Shown here one piece after another: positions 27,559-36,329 of a stretch of 49,386 nucleotides of DNA. The notes below the pieces were generated by a model. The model ran no database searches and had not been told where the DNA came from. It worked only from the letters and a program-made list of their open reading frames with translations. Position numbers and translations under genes: made by a program. Positions within the stretch are counted from its first letter, which is position 1. Each line of letters begins with the position of its first letter. Source of the stretch: Erysipelotrichaceae bacterium (GTDB taxonomy: Bacteria > Bacillota_I > Bacilli_A > Erysipelotrichales > Coprobacillaceae); contig JAJQEL010000114.1 in NCBI GenBank assembly GCA_021201655.1, forward strand, positions 1 to 49,386. The letters are read 5' to 3'.

Positions 27559-28669
27559 TGATCATTTCCTGCATATGAGTAAAAATACATTTTTGCATAT
27601 TTTCTTTTCCTAATTTTAAGGCAACAGATAATGCCATATCACTAGGTGAAATAGCATAAACATTTTCAAAACCTAAAGCATTTAAAACATCATGATCCTC
27701 AACTTTGCCAGCATAAGCAAAAACTGGTTTATGATATTTTTGGGCTATCTTTAAAACACCATAAGGTGTTTTACCATATTGCGTTTGCCTGTCAATCTTG
27801 CCTTCGCCAACAATCACCATATCAGCTTCTTGAATAGCCTCCTCTAAATGTGAAACTTCACTCACAACATCAAATCCTGCGCGCAGTTTCGCATGCATAA
27901 AAGCCACTAGAGCATAACCTAAACCACCTGCTGCCCCACTGCCTGGAAAATGGCGATAATCCCTGTTTAACAGCTTATCAGCTAATTGGCCATAATTATG
28001 CATAGCTTCATCAATAAGTGCTAAATCGGCCGTTTTTAGGCCCTTTTGCGGCCCATAAATATAACTTGCCCCTTGTTTTCCACATAATGGATTTGTAACA
28101 TCACACACACCTATAATATTAATTTTACTTAGCATAGGAATATCAATATTATTAATTGTATCAATATTCAATAAACCTTGCATAGTTGGTGTCACTTGAT
28201 GATGATCTTTATCTAAAATTTGTACACCCAATGCTTCTAACATGCCAATACCACCATCATTCGTTGCACTGCCACCTAAGCAAATCATCAATGTTTTAGC
28301 ATGATTTTTTATCGCAATTTGAATAAGTTCTCCTAATCCATAAGTTGAAGTCTTATAAGGATCTTTTTCTTCCTCTTTTAATAATTCTAAACCACATACT
28401 TTTGCACATTCAATAATAGCTATATCATCAACATACCCAATGGGGGCTTTAATCATCTTAAGTAAAGGGCCATGAACATCATAGTACTCCACTTTACCTT
28501 GCATAGCGTCCACAAGCGTTTGTAAAGTTCCTTCCCCACCATCTGCTAAGGGTTTTAAAATTGTTTCAATAGAACTATCATATTGAACGATACCACTATG
28601 CATCGCTTTAGCGGCTTCACTAGCACTCATGCTTTCTTTAAAAGAATCTGGAGCTACAACTATTTTCAT
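27542..28669 (-). CDS. Glycerate kinase (GlxK/GarK family)
   Basis: 375 residues, normal length. Starts KIVVAPDSFKESMSASEAAKAM and has ADGGEGTLQTLV, GGSATNDGGIGMLEALG and PGSGAAGGLGYAL, all family hallmarks. Phosphorylates glycerate with ATP and links glyoxylate or sugar-acid breakdown to glycolysis. Overlaps its neighbours on both sides (4 and 17 bases). Confidence 0.95.
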   Translation of the reverse strand: MKIVVAPDSFKESMSASEAAKAMHSGIVQYDSSIETILKPLADGGEGTLQTLVDAMQGKVEYYDVHGPLLKMIKAPIGYVDDIAIIECAKVCGLELLKEEEKDPYKTSTYGLGELIQIAIKNHAKTLMICLGGSATNDGGIGMLEALGVQILDKDHHQVTPTMQGLLNIDTINNIDIPMLSKINIIGVCDVTNPLCGKQGASYIYGPQKGLKTADLALIDEAMHNYGQLADKLLNRDYRHFPGSGAAGGLGYALVAFMHAKLRAGFDVVSEVSHLEEAIQEADMVIVGEGKIDRQTQYGKTPYGVLKIAQKYHKPVFAYAGKVEDHDVLNALGFENVYAISPSDMALSVALKLGKENMQKCIFTHMQEMINEIYS

Positions 28670-30687
28670 TGAGCCTCCTCCTTATGTTTTTTACCTGAAA
28701 GATAAGTTGAAAAATAAAGTTCTACAACATCTACCATAATTTCAATTAACACAATCAGCCATAATGGTAGTGGAATAAATGATAAAGCTAAAATAAAGAT
28801 GCAAAGTTTAATAAAAATTGAAACAAAATTATTAATAAAACCATGGGTACGTATTTCTCTAGCAATCACAAATGTTTCATAAACACGATCAAGCGAAGCA
28901 TCTATCAAAACAATATCACTGCTCTCTATAACCTTACTATCAGCCATACCACCGCGAGAAATACCGACATAACTCTTCTGTAATAATTCAATATCTTTAA
29001 AACTATCGCCAATATAAACAACTGGTTCATTCGCTTCATCTAATATCTTTAACTTTTCACCTAGGGTTAAATCATTATAAATAGTATATTGATCATCCTC
29101 TAAAGCAACAGGACCATCATTAAACACAATAAATGATTTTCCCAGATGTGACAATTTCTTAAACAACGCTAATTCTTCTTCAGTTATTTCAATCCCGTCA
29201 AAGCGATCATAAATAATTGTACGCGTGGCATTCAAACAATCCAACCCCATTGATGATTCAACCATAATACCATCCGCAAAAGCTCTAGCCAAACCATCTA
29301 AAACCACCAATGAAGACGAATAATCAGTGGCCAAGCCACTAGAAATAATGAGTAAAATAGCCCCAATATGAATATAAGGTGCAAACAATTCATAGTTCAC
29401 TATTGGTAGTATAACACCAACAAACAAGCCTAATGCAGCAACACAAGGGGTATAATATTTAGAAAATAAGGCAGTATATTTTTCAACCTTGGATTCATAT
29501 ACTGAAGCGATTGAAGCAATCTGCATTAAACGTGTTAAATTCGCACTTTCATAAGTCTTAGTGACTTTAATATAAATGGCATTTTCTCCAATATTGATAT
29601 CACCACTATTGACAACACTACCTTTTTTGACAACTTCATGATCATAAGAACTGGTATTAGAATAAGTACTAATAATAGATAATCCTTTCTCGACAATACC
29701 AGGAATAGGAATAACTTCATTTGGTAAAACTTTAATAACATCATCAATATCAATATCATATAAAGATACTTTCTTTTCTTTATTTTTATAAACTCTAACA
29801 ACTGTTTCAGGACGCTCAATAGCATCAGTGACATGACTCATTGCTTCTTGCATCATTCTAGTAATAATTAGTGGAGCAAATTGATATATGATAACAGCAA
29901 TCATCGTTTCAATATAAGCACCACTAATAATACCTAAAATCATACCAGCTAAAACTAATAATGACTCATTTAAATATTTCTTTTGGCGAAACTGATTCCA
30001 GGCATTTTGAATAATAGGTAAAGCTATAACCATAATGCATGCAAACCATGATATCGGTGTTAAGAAAGTATCATCACGACTACTAACGATACCTAAAGCA
30101 CCAAAAAATAAAATAATACCTATTCTAATATAAGTATTTAAAAACCTTTGATTAAATACATCCTGGGAACGAATTGGTTTACGATGTTCCAATATTTCTA
30201 CGGACGGATTAATTTTCTTCATGATTTTTTTGATAATCTGCAAAGGATTTCTTTGCATTGTACTTAATATCAATAATCTATTTTGCGCATTATATTCAAC
30301 ATCATGAAAACGATCGTCTTTATTTAAGCGATTTACTAAAACTTGGATATCATCTTCAGTAATAATATTTCTGATAATAAAATAATATTCTTTATCAACT
30401 GGTTTAGCAAAATCATATTGATAACCAACACCATCAACAATCTCTTTAACAATAAAATTCTTATTAATACCATGAATAACGCCTTTTAAAGCATCAATAT
30501 CTAAACAATAGAAAGTAATATTGTCTTTGCCAATCTTTATGTGTGAAACTTGTTCTTTCTTATTTAATGCAATACTTAATTGATTTAATTCATCACTTGA
30601 ATGAATATTTGAAACTTCAAATGTCTTCTTATTCAAACTACCCACCTCTTCTTTGACATCATAACAAATTTTATTCATATTGTCCAT
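28666..30687 (-). CDS. P1B-type ATPase-like membrane protein lacking catalytic motifs
   Basis: Up to 673 residues; a TTG at 30636 behind GAGGTGG is an alternative start that would remove the overlap with the upstream gene. Order of parts follows heavy-metal P-type ATPases: two HMA-like modules without CxxC (about 25-165), membrane segments (185-270, 410-450, 620-662), an actuator-like region, and a HAD-like region. Every key motif is altered: TGES becomes TYSNTSSY (341-348), CPC becomes SSGLATDYSS (449-458), DKTGT becomes DRFDG (494-498), and GDGxND becomes GDSFKD (560-565). It is probably not a pump. A sensor, scaffold or regulatory role is possible. The reading frame is intact over its whole length, so it is under selection. 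Confidence 0.8.
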   Translation of the reverse strand: MDNMNKICYDVKEEVGSLNKKTFEVSNIHSSDELNQLSIALNKKEQVSHIKIGKDNITFYCLDIDALKGVIHGINKNFIVKEIVDGVGYQYDFAKPVDKEYYFIIRNIITEDDIQVLVNRLNKDDRFHDVEYNAQNRLLILSTMQRNPLQIIKKIMKKINPSVEILEHRKPIRSQDVFNQRFLNTYIRIGIILFFGALGIVSSRDDTFLTPISWFACIMVIALPIIQNAWNQFRQKKYLNESLLVLAGMILGIISGAYIETMIAVIIYQFAPLIITRMMQEAMSHVTDAIERPETVVRVYKNKEKKVSLYDIDIDDVIKVLPNEVIPIPGIVEKGLSIISTYSNTSSYDHEVVKKGSVVNSGDINIGENAIYIKVTKTYESANLTRLMQIASIASVYESKVEKYTALFSKYYTPCVAALGLFVGVILPIVNYELFAPYIHIGAILLIISSGLATDYSSSLVVLDGLARAFADGIMVESSMGLDCLNATRTIIYDRFDGIEITEEELALFKKLSHLGKSFIVFNDGPVALEDDQYTIYNDLTLGEKLKILDEANEPVVYIGDSFKDIELLQKSYVGISRGGMADSKVIESSDIVLIDASLDRVYETFVIAREIRTHGFINNFVSIFIKLCIFILALSFIPLPLWLIVLIEIMVDVVELYFSTYLSGKKHKEEAQ

Positions 30688-30904
30688 GATTTACCAATTT
30701 AAAATGCTCCTTAAACTCATCTTCACTGCAGCTTAAAGCATATTCTTCACCGTAAATCTTATAATAATTCGCTTCTTTATCACTTGTACGAATCATACAA
30801 GGGTAAACAGTTTTGTAGGCAAAAAGGGTTATTTCTTCTTTGCCTATAATCATTGTCATGGCTTCAATGCAACGACAATAGCAACGTTTTCCTTCATTAG
30901 CCAT
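30671..30904 (-). CDS. Small cysteine-containing protein of unknown function
   Basis: 77 residues from ATG 30904, which follows GGAGGTG. The N-terminus has a compact cysteine pattern, KRCYCRCIEAM (C8, C10, C12), and there are further cysteines at the middle and near the end. I do not recognise the family. It overlaps or adjoins the P-type-ATPase-like gene and is the first gene of that operon, so a metal-linked role is a guess only. Confidence 0.65.
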   Translation of the reverse strand: MANEGKRCYCRCIEAMTMIIGKEEITLFAYKTVYPCMIRTSDKEANYYKIYGEEYALSCSEDEFKEHFKLVNHGQYE

Positions 30905-30926
30905 TTTGCCTACACCTCCACTTTTC

Positions 30927-30955
30927 ATTGTAACATTTATCATATGTTGAAACAA
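30927..30955 (-). promoter_or_regulatory. Promoter of the P-type-ATPase-like operon
   Basis: TTGTTT (30950-30955), 17-base spacer, TACAAT (30927-30932) on the minus strand, about 22 bases before the ATG. Confidence 0.6.
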
Positions 30956-30981
30956 TCAAAAATAATGATTGCCTAAAACAA

Positions 30982-31007
30982 AAAAAGCAAGTATGTACTT
31001 GCTTTTT
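30982..31007 (-). terminator. Terminator of rpsD
   Basis: AAGCAAGTA / TACTTGCTT hairpin with flanking A and T runs, directly after the rpsD stop. Confidence 0.88.
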
Positions 31008-31009
31008 CA

Positions 31010-31615
31010 TTAGCCTAATCTGTTATAATATTCAACGATAAGAGCTTCATTAATTTCCTGATTTAATTCTGATCTTTCAGGTAATCTTAATAATTTACCT
31101 TCCATTTTTTCACTATCAACTTCAACAAATCCAGGAACATGAGTTCTATCTGCTAAGGCATTTTTAATAACATCTAATGATTTAGATTTTTCTTTAACAG
31201 AGATAACATCGCCAACTTTTACATGACAAGATGGGATATCAGTTTTTACACCATTTAATAAGATATGACCATGGTTTACTAATTGTCTTGCTTGTCTTCT
31301 TGTAGTTGCAAAACCTAATCGGTAAACAACATTGTCTAATCTTGATTCTAATAGGCAGAAGAAGTTATAACCAGTAACGCCTTCCATCTTGCTTGCTCTT
31401 TTAAATGTATTGTGGAATTGTTTTTCATTCACACCATACATATATCTTACTTTTTGCTTTTCAGCTAATTGCAAGCCATATTCTGTTTGTTTCTTTCTCT
31501 TTTGACCATGCATACCTGGAGCATATGGTCTTTTTGATAATTCTTTTCCTGTTTCTAATGTAGAAAAACCTAAACGTCTAGATTTTTTCCACTGTGGTCC
31601 AGTATAACGTGACAT
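31010..31615 (-). CDS. rpsD: 30S ribosomal protein S4
   Basis: 201 residues. [40 protein letters not shown], and the S4 RNA-binding domain [34 protein letters not shown] are present. This is the form without zinc-binding cysteines. It is transcribed alone, as in Bacillus, with a structured leader that S4 itself is expected to bind. Confidence 0.98.
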   Translation of the reverse strand: MSRYTGPQWKKSRRLGFSTLETGKELSKRPYAPGMHGQKRKKQTEYGLQLAEKQKVRYMYGVNEKQFHNTFKRASKMEGVTGYNFFCLLESRLDNVVYRLGFATTRRQARQLVNHGHILLNGVKTDIPSCHVKVGDVISVKEKSKSLDVIKNALADRTHVPGFVEVDSEKMEGKLLRLPERSELNQEINEALIVEYYNRLG

Positions 31616-31670
31616 AATTTTCCTCCTATTGTTTTATTTGCATAAAATAATAGTCATAGTTCAATAAAGA

Positions 31671-31806
31671 TGTGTTTATGCTAAGTATTTCCCCTGCAGC
31701 TAGGATACTCTACATCCTTATGTCATAAACACAAAAACTTTATCTTCTATGCGCTGCTATCATTTATTGCACTCGTATATTATATCAATTCTATAACGAT
31801 TGTCAA
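31671..31806 (-). promoter_or_regulatory. rpsD promoter and S4 leader RNA
   Basis: Promoter TTGACA (31801-31806), 16-base spacer, TATAAT (31779-31784). The roughly 160-base leader folds into a long hairpin closed by TGTGTTTATG / CATAAACACA (31671-31680 with 31724-31733) holding inner elements such as GGATG, ATCC and CTGCAGGGG. Autoregulatory S4 leaders are known upstream of rpsD in Firmicutes. The ribosome site AGGAGG is further downstream. Confidence 0.78.
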
Positions 31807-31818
31807 ACATTTTTTCGC

Positions 31819-32460
31819 TTATGAGGCATCTTTTTCATCCACATAAGCATAGCTTTCATGGGAACATATTCTTAAAACAATATTCTCACCATGATATAAG
31901 CACAAATCCTCAAAAACTCCACCATAAACTTTATATTGCGAAAATAATTTTTTCATGGCCGTTTTAATATCTGAAAAAGCATCCATGGAAAAAGTATATA
32001 CTTCCAATACAGGTCCTATAGTAACTGGTGTTATACGAGTTATTTTTCGTTGTATAAGATATTCATCAGGAATATTTAATTGCACAGGTTTTTTGTTTTC
32101 AAATTCAATATATTTTATTGATTGATAAGCATCCATATCCTGATTGAATAATTCATTAAAATATTCTTTCGCTTCTTGTTCACTTTTAAAATAAAATAAT
32201 TTATGAATTTCATCTTTATAACCATCAATATTCTGATCATAATCATTAAGTCTTTGATGATGCTCATGCATGATTGTATCTAAATATTCCTGTTGCATGT
32301 TATTAAATTCTTCTTCACTCATATAATCATTAAAGTATCTGGTTATTGAAAAATGATCGCTCCTAGATTCTACTTCATCTAAAAGTTGTAGTAATTTATT
32401 TTTCTTAAGATTTGTCTCAATTAATTTTTCTATTTGTATCACCCCATTTATTTTACACAT
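31819..32460 (-). CDS. Hypothetical protein
   Basis: 213 residues. I do not recognise it. It is acidic and largely helical in the first 130 residues (ITRYFNDYMSEEEFNNMQQEY), then contains a strand-rich region with PVTIGPVLEVYTFSMDAF. No membrane segment or cysteine motif. The annotated ATG has no good ribosome site; an in-frame GTG seven codons later is an alternative. It lies 69 bases after the CobW gene on the same strand and may be in its operon. Confidence 0.6.
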   Translation of the reverse strand: MCKINGVIQIEKLIETNLKKNKLLQLLDEVESRSDHFSITRYFNDYMSEEEFNNMQQEYLDTIMHEHHQRLNDYDQNIDGYKDEIHKLFYFKSEQEAKEYFNELFNQDMDAYQSIKYIEFENKKPVQLNIPDEYLIQRKITRITPVTIGPVLEVYTFSMDAFSDIKTAMKKLFSQYKVYGGVFEDLCLYHGENIVLRICSHESYAYVDEKDAS

Positions 32461-32529
32461 TATTTATGCAATAAGATAGATTTTTTTAGATAAACGATAA
32501 TTTAACATATTTTTAACATAAGTTTTTGA

Positions 32530-33477
32530 TTAATGAACAGCCTTATGCTTAAAATAAGCTTGAATATTTTCTTCGTTTAAATGTTCCCCTATCACAATGA
32601 CTATCTCTTGACCAATAGATATTTCCTGAATAGTAATTTCATTATGTGTAGCATTGAGTTCATACCATTGTTCAGCAATTTGGACAAAGCCCTTTATACG
32701 CATAACCTGACCACATGAAGTATCATTTAATATATGATCAGCAACGGCTTTTAATTCATCTATCGACATCTGAACTTGCATAAAATAAAGGGACTGAAAA
32801 ACATTTTCATCCTGGAATCCCAATTTCAAATAATCTTCTGGTACATAGCCACATTCTAAAATATTTTGATAATCATCATCATTAAAGTCATACCATGGTT
32901 TGATGATGATTTCGTTTTTTATTTGGCGTTGACACTTGACATCGATTAATGCTTTATTAATATGTTGAATGGTAGCTCGAATATCTTCATTTGATGCATT
33001 CTGGCTACGACTTAAAAGAACACATCCAGCATTGGCCACTTCACTTGCTAAAATATAATCCGATTCTTTAGATAAATGATTATCGAGTTTTGCATCAACT
33101 ATAGCAATGACATTACCAATTTCATACCAGTTATCTAAAGGTGATTCATATAAGACATCAAAAAATTCATCCACATCATAAATTCCTGATGGTTCTATGA
33201 GAATACGATCATAGCCTAACATCCCCATAGCAATAAGCTTGGTCTTAAAACGACGTCGATGACAATCTAGATCACAACCTCCAGCAATCATTTCTAAATC
33301 ACATTGTTGACCTAATTCATCTCCAAGTAACATCATATCGACATTAACCGCTCCATAATCATTTTCAATGATACCTATTTTCATTCCTTGATTTATTAAA
33401 TATCGCGCGTATTGCTTTATAAAAGTGGTTTTTCCTGAACCTAAAAAACCAGTAATTAAATCTACCTTAATCATCAT
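32530..33477 (-). CDS. CobW/COG0523-family metal-linked GTPase
   Basis: 315 residues, start after AGGAG. The G1 P-loop is GFLGSGKTTF (10-19); GIIENDYGAVNVD is the G2 region; DRILIEPSG is the G3-like motif. The usual CxCC metal motif after GG is replaced by GGCDLDC (C68, C72). A C-terminal CobW-type beta domain follows. Family members insert or deliver zinc, cobalt or iron. The variant cysteine motif is also seen in some family branches. Overlaps the kinase gene by 11 bases. Confidence 0.88.
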   Translation of the reverse strand: MMIKVDLITGFLGSGKTTFIKQYARYLINQGMKIGIIENDYGAVNVDMMLLGDELGQQCDLEMIAGGCDLDCHRRRFKTKLIAMGMLGYDRILIEPSGIYDVDEFFDVLYESPLDNWYEIGNVIAIVDAKLDNHLSKESDYILASEVANAGCVLLSRSQNASNEDIRATIQHINKALIDVKCQRQIKNEIIIKPWYDFNDDDYQNILECGYVPEDYLKLGFQDENVFQSLYFMQVQMSIDELKAVADHILNDTSCGQVMRIKGFVQIAEQWYELNATHNEITIQEISIGQEIVIVIGEHLNEENIQAYFKHKAVH

Positions 33478-34003
33478 GGTGCTCCTTTACTTGACTATTT
33501 AAATGATTGTTAATATCAAAAAATATATTATGTAGAATTTGATCGACACTTTCATCTTCATATATGAGTTTTTCTTCAATATTATAGATATAATTATGTG
33601 GTTTAAACCATTTTTGAAGTTCTTTGCGACCAAACTCACTATGTTGCGATCTTAAAGAATGGCGTCTAACAGTTTCTTCAAAAGGTAATTCAAAATAATA
33701 AGCATAAATATTATCCTGATATAATTCACCAATTCTTGCAAACAATGGTTCATACCATTCATTTCTTAAAATTCCTTCTAATATAACTACATCATTATGT
33801 ACATATCCAAATTCAACAAGATTGATAAGCATAGCAATGGCTGGACAATCTTTTCCATCTTTAACTCTTAATAATTGACGACGAATGATATCCTGACTAA
33901 TAAACATAGTATTAGTGCCATAATACTGCTGGAGAATACGAGCAACTGTGGTTTTACCACTACCACTATTACCTCTTAATATAATTATCATAGGTTTAGT
34001 CAT
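33467..34003 (-). CDS. P-loop kinase (AAA_33-like small nucleoside/sugar kinase-like)
   Basis: 178 residues from ATG 34003, which follows GGAGATG; an upstream hydrophobic in-frame stretch is not coding. MIIILRGNSGSGKTTVARILQQYYG is the Walker A start, then ISQDIIRRQLLRVKDG and ILEGILRNEWYEPLF. The fold is that of small P-loop kinases such as shikimate, gluconate or chloramphenicol phosphotransferase-like proteins. The substrate is unknown. It overlaps the CobW gene. Confidence 0.82.
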   Translation of the reverse strand: MTKPMIIILRGNSGSGKTTVARILQQYYGTNTMFISQDIIRRQLLRVKDGKDCPAIAMLINLVEFGYVHNDVVILEGILRNEWYEPLFARIGELYQDNIYAYYFELPFEETVRRHSLRSQHSEFGRKELQKWFKPHNYIYNIEEKLIYEDESVDQILHNIFFDINNHLNSQVKEHHDD

Positions 34004-34065
34004 AACATCATCTCCAGTCGCAATAATTATTATAACACATGAAATATAAAAAATGGTAAACAAAA

Positions 34066-34136
34066 AGCAGGTGATGAGAATCGAACTCACGTAGTCAGCT
34101 TGGAAGGCTGAAGTTCTACCATTGAACTACACCTGC
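34066..34136 (-). tRNA. tRNA-Gly (UCC)
   Basis: Anticodon loop CTTCCAA gives TCC. Starts GCAGGTG and ends CACCTGC with discriminator T. No encoded CCA; it is followed by T5, which could end transcription of the array. Last tRNA of the array in transcript order. Confidence 0.95.
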
Positions 34137-34139
34137 ATA

Positions 34140-34216
34140 TGGTGGACCCTGAAGGACTCGAACCTTCGACCGATCGGTTATGAGCCGATAGCTCTAACCA
34201 ACTGAGCTAAGGGTCC
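34140..34216 (-). tRNA. tRNA-Ile2 (CAU, lysidine-type)
   Basis: GGACCCT acceptor, anticodon CAT, encoded CCA. The body (TAGCTCAGTTGGTTAGAGC, GGCTCATAACC, GGTCGAAGGTTCGAG) matches Bacillus tRNA-Ile2 rather than methionine tRNA. The C34 would be changed to lysidine by TilS. Confidence 0.85.
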
Positions 34217-34236
34217 AACAAGGTACATATTAAATT

Positions 34237-34313
34237 TGGTAGCGGGGAGGGGACTTGAACCCTTGACCTGCCGGGTATGAACCGATTGCTCTAGCCAACT
34301 GAGCTACCCCGCC
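34237..34313 (-). tRNA. tRNA-Met (CAU, elongator)
   Basis: GGCGGGG acceptor, loop TTCATAC with anticodon CAT, encoded CCA. It matches elongator methionine tRNA. The outer anticodon-stem pair is an A-C mismatch. Confidence 0.88.
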
Positions 34314-34320
34314 ATGATTA

Positions 34321-34396
<76 letters not shown>

Positions 34397-34401
34397 ATGA
34401 T

Positions 34402-34478
34402 TGGCGGTCTGGACGGGACTCGAACCCGCGACCTCCGCCGTGACAGGGCGGCATTCTAACCAACTGAACTACCAGACC
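34402..34478 (-). tRNA. tRNA-Asp (GUC)
   Basis: GGTCTGG acceptor, loop CTGTCAC with anticodon GTC, discriminator G, encoded CCA. Confidence 0.95.
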
Positions 34479-34481
34479 AAA

Positions 34482-34558
34482 TGGTTGCGGGGGAAGGATT
34501 TGAACCAACGACCTTCGGGTTATGAGCCCGATGAGCTACCAGACTGCTCCACCCCGCG
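34482..34558 (-). tRNA. Initiator tRNA-fMet (CAU)
   Basis: CGCGGGG ... CCCCGCA leaves the first pair as C-A, and the anticodon stem has three G-C pairs (GGGCTCATAACCC), both initiator hallmarks. Encoded CCA. Confidence 0.96.
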
Positions 34559-34576
34559 ATATAAATTTTTAAAAAA

Positions 34577-34669
34577 TGGCGGAGGTTGAGGGATTCGAAC
34601 CCCCGCGGGACTTTCATCCCCTGTCGGTTTTCAAGACCGATCCCTTCAGCCGGGCTTGGGTAAACCTCC
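34577..34669 (-). tRNA. tRNA-Ser (UGA)
   Basis: GGAGGTT acceptor, loop CTTGAAA with anticodon TGA, long variable arm, encoded CCA. 93 bases. Confidence 0.95.
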
Positions 34670-34676
34670 GCATCAA

Positions 34677-34752
34677 TGGTGGAGCTTAGCGGGATCGAAC
34701 CGCTGACCTCCTGCGTGCAAAGCAGGCGCTCTCCCAGCTGAGCTAAAGCCCC
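34677..34752 (-). tRNA. tRNA-Ala (UGC)
   Basis: GGGGCTT acceptor, loop TTTGCAC with anticodon TGC, encoded CCA. The G3-T70 identity pair of alanine tRNA is compatible with the arms GGGGCTT and AAGCTCC. Confidence 0.95.
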
Positions 34753-34757
34753 ATAAA

Positions 34758-34834
34758 TGGTCGGGAAGACAGGATTTGAACCTGCGACCCCCTGGTCCCA
34801 AACCAGGTGCACTACCAAGCTGTGCTACTTCCCG
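34758..34834 (-). tRNA. tRNA-Pro (UGG)
   Basis: CGGGAAG acceptor, loop TTTGGGA with anticodon TGG, encoded CCA. Confidence 0.95.
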
Positions 34835-34857
34835 CTATAAATTTTTAATAAAACAAA

Positions 34858-34934
34858 TGGCGCGCTAGACAGGAATCGAACCCACAACCTCTTGATCCGT
34901 AGTCAAGCACTCTATCCAATTGAGCTACTAGCGC
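34858..34934 (-). tRNA. tRNA-Arg (ACG)
   Basis: GCGCTAG acceptor, loop CTACGGA with anticodon ACG, encoded CCA. A34 would be edited to inosine. Confidence 0.95.
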
Positions 34935-35011
34935 ATCATCACAGCGCTCAAATATATTACCATATTCATCATGTCTTTTCAAGAACTTTTTAAATTTTTC
35001 TAAAAAAGAAA

Positions 35012-35100
35012 TGGTGCCCAAGGCCGGAGTCGAACCGGCACGGATTTTAAGGTCCGCAGGATTTTAAGTCCTGTGCGTCTACCAATTTCGCCACTTGGGC
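35012..35100 (-). tRNA. tRNA-Leu (UAA)
   Basis: GCCCAAG acceptor, loop CTTAAAA with anticodon TAA, long variable arm, encoded CCA. A 77-base spacer separates it from the arginine gene. Confidence 0.95.
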
Positions 35101-35106
35101 AGATTA

Positions 35107-35181
35107 TGGAGGTTCCAGCCGGACTTGAACCGACGATCGAAGAGTTGCAGTCTTCTGCCTTACCAACTTGGCTATGGAACC
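35107..35181 (-). tRNA. tRNA-Cys (GCA)
   Basis: GGTTCCA acceptor, loop CTGCAAC with anticodon GCA, discriminator T, encoded CCA. First tRNA after the promoter. Confidence 0.95.
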
Positions 35182-35201
35182 ATATTTCTCGCTGCTAGAT
35201 T

Positions 35202-35230
35202 AGTATATAATATTTTACGAATCAATGCAA
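35202..35230 (-). promoter_or_regulatory. Promoter of the tRNA array
   Basis: TTGCAT (35225-35230), 17-base spacer, TATACT (35202-35207) on the minus strand, 20 bases before tRNA-Cys. Confidence 0.8.
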
Positions 35231-35255
35231 CACTTTTTTTCATTTTTTGTCTACC

Positions 35256-35280
35256 TAAAAAGGCTCCTTAAGAAGGAGCC
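35256..35280 (-). terminator. Terminator of the polyamine transporter operon
   Basis: GGCTCCTT / AAGGAGCC with a 3-base loop, then T5 on the minus strand, right after the potD stop. Confidence 0.92.
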
Positions 35281-35282
35281 TA

Positions 35283-36329
35283 CTATGATGCTTTTACTTT
35301 TGTCCAGTATTCACTAAACAATTCTTTTGTTTCTTGATCCTGATAATTAAAGACTTCATCATTTTCATCAATTCTAATAGCATAAGCACTTATACCTGCA
35401 AAATCTGTTTCACTAGCTTCTTGAGCAGCATTCACATTGGCTGTTAAATAGCCAACTGCTAAAGTATTACTTAAAGCATTTTCATCACTAATCATATAAT
35501 TAATAAACTCATATGCTAATTCCACATCTTCACAATCTTTACTTACCACAAAACCATCGAACCAGTAATTTGTACCTTCTTCAGGCATATAGAAAGCCAT
35601 GTCTTCATTCTCTGCCATCACTGCTGCAGCATCACCTGAATAGATAACTGCCATCGCCTTTTCACTATTCATCATGGCATCAATAACATCATCCGTAGCA
35701 TATGTTGGATCCATAGTATTTCTTTGATCAACTAACCAATTATAGGCTTCTTCAATTTCACTTTCATCAGTTGTATTCATAGAATAACCTAAAGCTTTTA
35801 AAGCCACCATAAATGAATCTCTTTCTGAATCATACATATAAATATTACCTTTATAAGTAGTATTTCTAAGAATTTCCCAACCATCAGCCAAGTCACTTTC
35901 ATCCACTTTTGTTGTATCATATAAAATACCAACATTACCACAAAAATAAGGTACCCAATAATCATTATTAGGATCAAAATCCTGATTCAAGATAGAACTA
36001 TCTAAACTATCAGCATTCGTGATATATGACCAGTCAATAGTAGTAATTAAATCTTCTTTGATCAATCTTTGAATCATATATTCACTTGGTACCATAATAT
36101 CATAAGAATTACCGCCTAATAATTTCGTATACATAGATTCATTAGAATCATAAGTTTCATAAACAACATCACAATCATATTCATCTTCAAATGCATAAAT
36201 AACATCCATATCAGCATATTCACCCCAGTTAAAGACTTTTAACGTTCTTCCTGAGCTTGATGAAGATGAACAGCCAGCAATGGTGATAGCCATAACTGAT
36301 ACTAATACTAAATTAACTAATTTTCTCAT
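35283..36329 (-). CDS. potD: Spermidine/putrescine-binding lipoprotein PotD
   Basis: 348 residues. Lipoprotein signal with lipobox ITIAGC and lipid-anchored C20, followed by a Ser-rich spacer. The mature part has KVFNWGEYADMDVIYAFEDEYDCDVVYETYDSNESMYTKLL, typical of polyamine-binding proteins, and YWVPYFCGNVGILYDTTKV. Captures polyamines outside the membrane for PotBC. Start overlaps potC by 17 bases. Confidence 0.94.
   Translation of the reverse strand: MRKLVNLVLVSVMAITIAGCSSSSSSGRTLKVFNWGEYADMDVIYAFEDEYDCDVVYETYDSNESMYTKLLGGNSYDIMVPSEYMIQRLIKEDLITTIDWSYITNADSLDSSILNQDFDPNNDYWVPYFCGNVGILYDTTKVDESDLADGWEILRNTTYKGNIYMYDSERDSFMVALKALGYSMNTTDESEIEEAYNWLVDQRNTMDPTYATDDVIDAMMNSEKAMAVIYSGDAAAVMAENEDMAFYMPEEGTNYWFDGFVVSKDCEDVELAYEFINYMISDENALSNTLAVGYLTANVNAAQEASETDFAGISAYAIRIDENDEVFNYQDQETKELFSEYWTKVKAS

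Noticed and set aside
34401-34818. Overlapping ORFs of 62 and 120 residues on both strands
   Set aside because: They fall inside the tRNA array and encode tRNA-derived translations only.
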